A DNA stretch of 10,594 bases, taken from Acidobacteria bacterium UBA7540. Its GTDB lineage: Bacteria; Acidobacteriota; Terriglobia; UBA7540. Shown here in pieces: positions 6,779 through 10,594 of this stretch. The stretch lies in the NCBI GenBank assembly GCA_002478145.1, contig DLMI01000075.1, positions 1-10,594 of the forward strand, in the 5' to 3' direction. The translations under genes and the position numbers were made by a program. How positions within the stretch are numbered: the first letter of the stretch is position 1; each line of letters begins with the position of its first letter. Below the pieces are notes generated by a model. That model made no database searches and was not told where the DNA came from. It saw nothing but the letters and a program-made list of their open reading frames with translations.

Positions 6779-7168
6779 ATGTTAAAGAAGCTGGCAACTA
6801 TTCTCTTTGTTCTCCTCGCCGCCACAGTCCTTCTTGCTTGGCCGGCGACCGACCTGGTTGCCCAGACCGAGAGTTCGGTGAAACCGAAGGTGGTAATGAA
6901 GGGCAAGGGCCACCCGGACAAGGAAATCACAGCGGTGGCAGTTCACCAGACCACCAAACCGAAGCCTGCGTCGAAGGCAGAGGTGGTTCCCAAGGCGGCT
7001 CGCGTAGGCACCAGTTGGGTGCCCGGCGACTACTACTGGGACGGTGGTGACTGGCAGTGGGATCACGGCTATTGGCTTGATCAGCCGTGGTCGGGGGCCA
7101 CGTGGATCCCTGGCCACTGGAGCGAACGTTGGTGGGGCTGGACATGGGTTCCAGGCTACTGGTACTGA
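6779..7168 (+). CDS. Secreted Trp-rich YXWGXW-repeat-type protein
   Basis: The protein has 129 residues. The N-terminus is a clear signal peptide: LKK, a hydrophobic core at residues 5-21, and a likely cleavage around 28-30 near 'LVAQT'. Residues 30-75 are Lys/Pro/Val-rich and probably disordered. The last 50 residues (80-129) contain 13 tryptophans, with three 'W-V/I-P-G' units (80-83, 109-112, 123-126) interleaved with aromatic and Gly residues, and end in 'PGYWY'. This matches the YXWGXW/BcpO-related class of small exported proteins found in Acidobacteriota and Proteobacteria, whose biochemical role is not established. An outer-membrane or periplasmic location is inferred. The start is supported by AAGGGGGG eight bases upstream. 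A strong dyad precedes that site, and the gene appears to be monocistronic, because decayed sequence follows it. Confidence 0.8.
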   Translation: MLKKLATILFVLLAATVLLAWPATDLVAQTESSVKPKVVMKGKGHPDKEITAVAVHQTTKPKPASKAEVVPKAARVGTSWVPGDYYWDGGDWQWDHGYWLDQPWSGATWIPGHWSERWWGWTWVPGYWY

Positions 7169-7238
7169 GCGAGGCCCAAGCCTGATCGGTTGATCGCCGA
7201 TGGCATGGTGGTTTCGCAATCGGTGCTCGATAGGGCGG

Positions 7239-7334
7239 AGCTTGCGCGCCACGCGGCTGCACGAAATGCTGAAGAGTCGGGGCTATCCGGGGTCGGCGGT
7301 CCAGGTCCGTCGCCTCGTCCGGCTGCTGCGCCCC
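7239..7334 (+). pseudogene. IS21-type transposase (IstA) fragment
   Basis: In the frame beginning at 7239 a short stretch reads '[20 protein letters not shown]' followed by '[11 protein letters not shown]'. This resembles the segment of IstA transposases between the helix-turn-helix and the DDE catalytic domain ('ATRL.E.L..RGY.GS...LRR.V..LRP'). The frame closes at a TAG (7353), and neither the N-terminal HTH nor the DDE core is present. Just downstream the similarity switches frame to a BON-like sequence. I recognised this by eye from a short match, so it should be treated as probable only. It belongs to the same family suggested for the 345-bp element at the left of the window. Confidence 0.5.
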
Positions 7335-7339
7335 TCTCC

Positions 7340-7516
7340 GGTGTGCGCAGGGTAGTAAATACCATCGAACTAAAGGTTTCATCGAGGTCGGACGACGAAA
7401 TCCGCAAAGATGTCAAATCAGCGTTGCTCTATGACCCGTTCCAACCAAATGAGGTCATCCATTATGGCAGTGTTGAACGACGCCAATCGATTCCACTTGG
7501 CGTGCGATGCACCTGA
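7340..7516 (+). pseudogene. BON-domain protein remnant
   Basis: From 7340 the frame reads '[12 protein letters not shown]', like the end of one BON repeat. It continues with 'SDDEIRKDVKSALLYDPFQP', like the start of a second (BON: 'DDEI...V..AL..DP......I.V.V..G.V.L.G'). BON domains are about 60-residue modules of periplasmic proteins such as OsmY and are linked to osmotic shock and membrane binding. The match fades at 'NEVIHYGSVERR'. A shift to the frame at 7464 gives 'MAVLNDANRFHLA', which could be the continuation (V.V.DG.V.L), so a frameshift is likely. There is no signal peptide and no good start; the open frame upstream (7190-7339) is out of phase with the IstA-like fragment and looks random. 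I regard it as a decayed gene. Confidence 0.45.
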
Positions 7517-7618
7517 CCGAAATGGTTGCGTTGTTTGGAGAGGGGCTAGCGAGCTAACGCGGGGAGCATAGGGTAAGCGGCCGCATCCGGGCGAAAGGCG
7601 TTCTAGGGAAAGGCGGTT

Positions 7619-8041
7619 ATGACTAAAGCCGGAAGAGCTTTGGTGGCAATCTCCGACCGCGAAAACCGGGAATCCCTTGTTCAGGTTCTTGCAGCATGCG
7701 GTCTTGAGCCGATTTTTTGTTCGACCGCAGCCGACGTCCGGGCGGTCCTGGAATCGGAAGCGCCCGACGTATTATTTTGTGACACCGCGTTTGCCGGCGG
7801 CAGCTTCGACGACCTTCCTCGTGCCATGGGTTCGGGGAGGCTGAGTACCCCTGTGATTGTGTGCTCACCGCTCTACGATCCGGCCGTTTATTTGGACGTA
7901 ATGAATCGCGGGGCGTTTGACTTTATTGCCTACCCGTATCGGACCAATGACGTGAAGTGGATTCTAGGCACAGCGTTCCGCAGATGCCCTGAGCCTGCGC
8001 GGAAGCCCAAGTCGAACTCGGGGCGCGCAATTTCTGCCTAA
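7619..8041 (+). CDS. Stand-alone response-regulator receiver-like protein
   Basis: The protein has 140 residues, a single CheY-like receiver fold without an output domain. Landmarks are the beta-1 strand 'ALVAISDRE' (7-15), the phosphoacceptor strand 'DVLFCDTAF' with Asp55, 'PVIVCS' with Ser83 at the Thr/Ser switch position, and 'GAFDFIAYPYR' (98-108), where the usual KPF is YPY. Phosphorylation may still be possible at Asp55, but the invariant Lys is replaced by Tyr105 and the first acidic pair is incomplete (Ser12-Asp13), which suggests altered signalling. The tail from about 123 is basic and Pro/Ser-rich. GGAAAGG lies about five bases before the ATG. No histidine kinase is encoded nearby. 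The gene is upstream of, and in the same direction as, the Crp/Fnr gene with a 127-bp gap, so co-transcription is possible. Confidence 0.75.
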   Translation: MTKAGRALVAISDRENRESLVQVLAACGLEPIFCSTAADVRAVLESEAPDVLFCDTAFAGGSFDDLPRAMGSGRLSTPVIVCSPLYDPAVYLDVMNRGAFDFIAYPYRTNDVKWILGTAFRRCPEPARKPKSNSGRAISA

Positions 8042-8168
8042 AGGAGCAGACAGATCACGGATTGAGCGAATTCTTTGCCCTGTTGATTTCTCAGAACCTT
8101 CAGTAAGGGCGTTCGCCGGGCGGGAGCGATTTGCTATGACGTAAGAAGAAAAGAATAGAAAGGTTGTT

Positions 8169-8900
8169 ATGACGCCACAGAAACAGAAGAGCCAGCCTAA
8201 AGTTGTCAAGGCCAACGGCAAAGGTAAGCCTACCCTTGCTGCAGCAAACGGTAAGACTCCGCCCGTCGATTGGACAGCATTCCTCGCCGGAATCTCGCGC
8301 GGGAAAAGCGTTCTAGAATTCGGCGCGGGCCGCACGATCTTCGTGCAGGGAGACACTGCGGATTCCGTGTGGTATCTCCAACGTGGCAAGGTGAAGCTGG
8401 CGGTAACATCCCAAGAAGGCAAGGAAGCGATCGTCACTATTCTGGACGCCGGCGAGTTCTTCGGTGAGGGATGCCTTGCCGGCCAGCCGTTGCGCCTCTC
8501 GACGGCTTTCGCCGTGGGCGATTGCACTCTTTACAGGATCGAGAAGGCGCTGATGGTGCGTCTGCTCCACGAGCAGCACGGCCTCTCGGAATTGTTCATC
8601 ACCCACCTACTTTCCCGCAACATTCGATTTGAAGAGGATCTGGTCGACCAACTTTTCAACTCCACCGAGAAGCGCCTAGCCCGGATTCTCTTATTGCTGG
8701 CGCATTTTGGCAAGGAAAGCAGAACCGAAACGGTCCATCCCGGAATCAATCAGGAACACCTGGCCCAAATGGTCGGGGCCGCCCGGCCGCGGGTCAATTA
8801 TTTCATGAACAAGTTCCGGACGCTGGGCTTTATCGATTACACGCAAAACGGCGCGTTGACGGTTAACAATGGCCTCTTGAGCGTGATCCTTAGCGAATAG
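8169..8900 (+). CDS. Crp/Fnr-family transcriptional regulator
   Basis: The protein has 243 residues. Residues 1-32 are a Lys/Gly/Ala-rich, probably disordered N-terminal tail not found in E. coli Crp. The cyclic-nucleotide-binding-like beta barrel spans about 48-130, with 'IFVQGDTADSVWYLQRGKVK' (57-76), 'GEFFGEG' (95-101) and 'RLSTAFAVGD' (109-118). The long dimerisation helix covers roughly 130-160. The winged helix-turn-helix 'INQEHLAQMVGAARPRVNYF' (193-212) continues with 'MNKFRTLGFIDY' (213-224). There is no Fnr-type cysteine cluster for an Fe-S centre. Whether it binds cAMP cannot be decided: Glu100 and Arg109 sit near the phosphate-binding cassette, but the cassette differs from 'GELGL...ERSA' of Crp. 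It is a DNA-binding regulator; its targets are unknown. AGAAAGG lies about six bases before the ATG. Dyads in the window are candidate sites, but none clearly fits the TGTGA-N6-TCACA pattern. Confidence 0.88.
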   Translation: MTPQKQKSQPKVVKANGKGKPTLAAANGKTPPVDWTAFLAGISRGKSVLEFGAGRTIFVQGDTADSVWYLQRGKVKLAVTSQEGKEAIVTILDAGEFFGEGCLAGQPLRLSTAFAVGDCTLYRIEKALMVRLLHEQHGLSELFITHLLSRNIRFEEDLVDQLFNSTEKRLARILLLLAHFGKESRTETVHPGINQEHLAQMVGAARPRVNYFMNKFRTLGFIDYTQNGALTVNNGLLSVILSE

Positions 8901-9405
8901 CATACTGTAACCGATGTCGGTAATACCGGAGCCGTTGGACTGCCATGCTAAGCGGTGGAGCGCTTTCATCCGTCTTTTCCAAGGGCAGAATATGGGCAAG
9001 ATGGTGGTGGAGTTGGCTTGACCTCGGGCCTCATCGGTTTTCTTATGAGTGACATCGTTCTGGACATCAAAAGTCTTACTCGCCGCTTCGGCACATTTAC
9101 GGCGGTTGATGGTCTGAGCCTTTCGGTCACGCGTATTTTTTGGCGAATCTCCTCCCTGATCACACATTAGGCCCTCGTCAAAGAGATGATGAGCACTTTT
9201 GACCAGCACGGTGTGCGGTATTTAACAGCCATAGCAAACGCCTTCACCTATAAATATATGGGCTCGTTGCCGGAGACCATCACTTTGCCCGCGCGGCGAC
9301 GGCGTCTGGACGGTACAAGAAGAGTGTTCTCGTTAATTCAGGTCAAAAATGAAAATCAGTCGGACAAGCACCACAATCCGATCAACAGAAAAAGGAGAAT
9401 AAGCC
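8901..9405. other. Intergenic region with gene debris
   Basis: This 505-bp stretch lies between the Crp-family gene and the stress-protein gene. It contains the ABC-ATPase fragment at 9045-9170 and an 11-bp palindrome CGGTAATACCG at 8918-8928 just past the Crp stop. I could not assign the rest. There is no convincing terminator after the Crp gene and no clear promoter for the following gene, although 9320-9400 is AT-rich and would suit one. Confidence 0.4.
9045..9170 (+). pseudogene. ABC-transporter ATPase fragment, cut before Walker A
   Basis: From the ATG at 9045 the frame gives 'MSDIVLDIKSLTRRFGTFTA' followed by 'VDGLSLSVTR'. This is the standard first 30 residues of an ABC ATPase ('L..L.K.FG...AVDG.S..V..GEIFGLLGPNGAGKST'). 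Immediately after, where 'GEIFG.LGPNG' should follow, the sequence reads 'IFWRISSLITH' and stops, so the Walker A motif and everything beyond it are missing. There is no Shine-Dalgarno of note. It is a remnant, with the break near 9130. What follows to 9405 shows no ABC motifs in any frame. Confidence 0.6.
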
Positions 9406-9933
9406 ATGCCAGGAACGAACGCAGTTGTAGCCATTTACGACAGCCACACCCAAGCAGAGGCAGCCGTGAAGGAACTTCAGAAGTCTGGGTTTGACATGAA
9501 GAAACTGTCCATCGTCGGCAGGGACTATCACACCGAAGAGCAGGTCGTAGGATACTACAATACCGGCGACCGCATGAAGCACTGGGGGAAGCTCGGCGCC
9601 TTCTGGGGTGGGATTTGGGGGATGTTGTTCGGAGCCGCTTTCTTCGCCATTCCAGGCCTCGGTCCGGTCTTGGTAGCCGGCCCTCTCGTCGCCTGGATTG
9701 TCGGCGCTCTCGAGGGCGCCGTGGTAGTAGGCGGATTGAGCGCGCTCGGCGCGGGGCTGTACAGCATTGGCATCCCTAAGGACAGCGTCGTGAAATATGA
9801 GGCGGCGCTCAAATCCGACAAGTTCCTCGTCCTGGCCCACGGCACGTCGGCCGAGGTGGCCAAGGTGAAGGATATTTTGCAGACGACGCGCCCGGCGGAA
9901 GTTGCACTACACGCCGCGGTCAGTGCGAGATAA
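9406..9933 (+). CDS. DUF1269 / general-stress-type membrane protein
   Basis: The protein has 175 residues in three parts. Residues 4-45 form an alpha/beta module 'AVVAIYDSHTQAEAAVKELQ' with '...KLSIVGRDY', similar to the YflT/general stress protein 17M-type N-terminal domain. Residues 62-118 are Gly/Ala-rich and hydrophobic, with 'GAFWGGIWGMLFGAAFF' and 'GLSALGAGLYSIGIP', enough for two closely packed membrane-inserting helices. Residues 123-160 form a second small alpha/beta module, 'PKDSVVKYEAALKSDKFLVL'. This arrangement matches DUF1269-related proteins, often annotated as general stress or inner-membrane proteins; no enzymatic role is known. AAAAGGAG lies eight bases before the ATG, a strong site that suggests high expression. 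The second receiver-like gene follows after 87 bp on the same strand. Confidence 0.8.
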   Translation: MPGTNAVVAIYDSHTQAEAAVKELQKSGFDMKKLSIVGRDYHTEEQVVGYYNTGDRMKHWGKLGAFWGGIWGMLFGAAFFAIPGLGPVLVAGPLVAWIVGALEGAVVVGGLSALGAGLYSIGIPKDSVVKYEAALKSDKFLVLAHGTSAEVAKVKDILQTTRPAEVALHAAVSAR

Positions 9934-10020
9934 TCCTGCGTTAATTGCCCGGTCTTGCATTTCGATGTCATTTCCCCAGCCCGCAGCTCACAAACGAGGC
10001 CGAGGGGAGGGAGGTGCGAT

Positions 10021-10395
10021 GTGAACACGGGAAGGGCATTGCTGGTCTGCGACGACCTCCGGGAGTTCCCATCTTACGGGGGCATACTGTCGGCCCTCGG
10101 GTACGATTTCGTCATGTGCAGTTCCTATGAAGAAGGAGCCCGTCGAGTCGAGATGGAAGACTTCGACTTCGCCATCGTCGGCCAGGGAAGCGCGAGTTTT
10201 GAGGGACGATGCGTTCTGGAGCGAGCTGCAGAGATGCATCGGAATATTCCCATTGTCGTGGTGGCGCGCTGCCTGGACATCCACTGCTATCTGGAAGCGA
10301 TGGACCTAGGCGCCGTGGACTATCTCGAAAGGCCGGAGCCGGATGACCTCGGGTGGGTGCTGGAAACCCAATTGCGCCGGCGCGGCGCAGCTTGA
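10021..10395 (+). CDS. Stand-alone pseudo-receiver protein lacking the phosphoacceptor Asp
   Basis: The protein has 124 residues starting at GTG 10021, chosen because GGGAGGGAGG lies just upstream. A longer in-frame ATG at 9955 has no such site. The fold is CheY-like: beta-1 'RALLVCDDL' with the acidic pair Asp11-Asp12, 'GYDFVMCSSYEEGARRVE' (27-44), 'FDFAIVGQGS' (48-57), 'IPIVVVARCLD' (76-86) and 'GAVDYLERP' (97-105). Where phosphorylated receivers have Asp ('DLVLLD'), this protein has Gly54. The Thr/Ser switch position is Ala82, and the Lys of 'KP' is Arg104. It therefore probably cannot be phosphorylated in the usual way and may act as a protein-protein interaction module. There is no output domain. 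It follows the DUF1269 gene by 87 bp and resembles the receiver-like protein at 7619-8041 in size and layout. Confidence 0.75.
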   Translation: MNTGRALLVCDDLREFPSYGGILSALGYDFVMCSSYEEGARRVEMEDFDFAIVGQGSASFEGRCVLERAAEMHRNIPIVVVARCLDIHCYLEAMDLGAVDYLERPEPDDLGWVLETQLRRRGAA

Positions 10396-10578
10396 GGGTT
10401 ATCAACTCTTGGGAAGCTGCTCGAATTCAAGGCCGACTTGTCGCCACTTATCGACGAAGGGCTATTTAAAAGTGGTGAAGCAAAGGCGCCTCGACCTCCC
10501 AATGATTGGGATTGTGGCGAGTTCGTGCTCATCAACCAAAGCTGGGTTAAGTTACAAAATGCCAAGGAGGATAAACCG

Positions 10579-10594
10579 ATGTTAAGAAATGTCA
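10579..10594 (+). CDS. Start of an unidentified gene, cut by the window edge
   Basis: ATG at 10579 is preceded by a consensus AAGGAGG (10564-10570) at an eight-base spacing. Only five codons (MLRNV) are visible, so no function can be given. The same frame is open back to the stop of the preceding receiver gene (10393-10395), but the ribosome site makes 10579 the likely start. Confidence 0.5.

Noticed and set aside
9186..9494. 102-codon plus-strand open frame before and into the DUF1269 gene
   Set aside because: It overlaps the start of a well-supported gene that has its own strong ribosome site, and it shows no recognisable family.
1..10594. CRISPR array, tRNA or rRNA genes
   Set aside because: No regularly spaced repeat-spacer pattern and no cloverleaf or rRNA-like conserved stretch was seen on either strand.

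Overview
The window reads as a moderately GC-rich Gram-negative-type chromosome. An Acidobacteriota origin fits best: a Crp/Fnr protein with the style of helix-turn-helix common there, a secreted Trp-rich YXWGXW-type protein, a winged-helix/STAND regulator of more than 1000 residues, BON-domain remnants and stand-alone receiver domains. This assignment is inference from gene style; there is no rRNA or other marker gene.

Left part (1-2000, minus strand): an SbcD-like metallophosphoesterase followed by the start of an SbcC/Rad50-like ATPase, a probable DNA-end processing pair. Between them sits a 345-bp non-coding mobile element (277-621) with 14-bp perfect terminal inverted repeats, a perfect 5-bp target duplication (ATTCA) and internal GTCA-containing sites at 22-bp spacing, most like a miniature or deleted IS21-type element. 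The ATPase frame stops at an in-frame TAA after 71 codons, so it is either broken or the stop is a sequence error.

Centre (2250-6778): a fragment of an oleate hydratase gene that has lost both ends lies tail-to-tail with a 1033-residue regulator on the minus strand (OmpR-type winged helix, AAA/STAND ATPase, TPR-like C-terminus). Upstream of the regulator is about 800 bp without a convincing gene. It holds several inverted repeats and separates the regulator from the plus-strand genes.

Right part (6779-10594, plus strand): a secreted Trp-rich small protein; a mosaic of decayed IS21 transposase and BON-domain sequence; a stand-alone receiver-like protein; a Crp/Fnr-family regulator; the first residues of a broken ABC-transporter ATPase; a DUF1269/general-stress-type membrane protein; a second stand-alone receiver-like protein that lacks the phosphoacceptor Asp; and the first codons of another gene behind a strong Shine-Dalgarno. 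The intact genes look like a loose stress or envelope-response cluster whose intergenic spaces collect gene debris.

I do not see a clearly new defence or biosynthetic system. The items most worth following up are the miniature element, the pair of output-less receivers around the Crp gene, and the hairpins and repeats in front of the Trp-rich gene.
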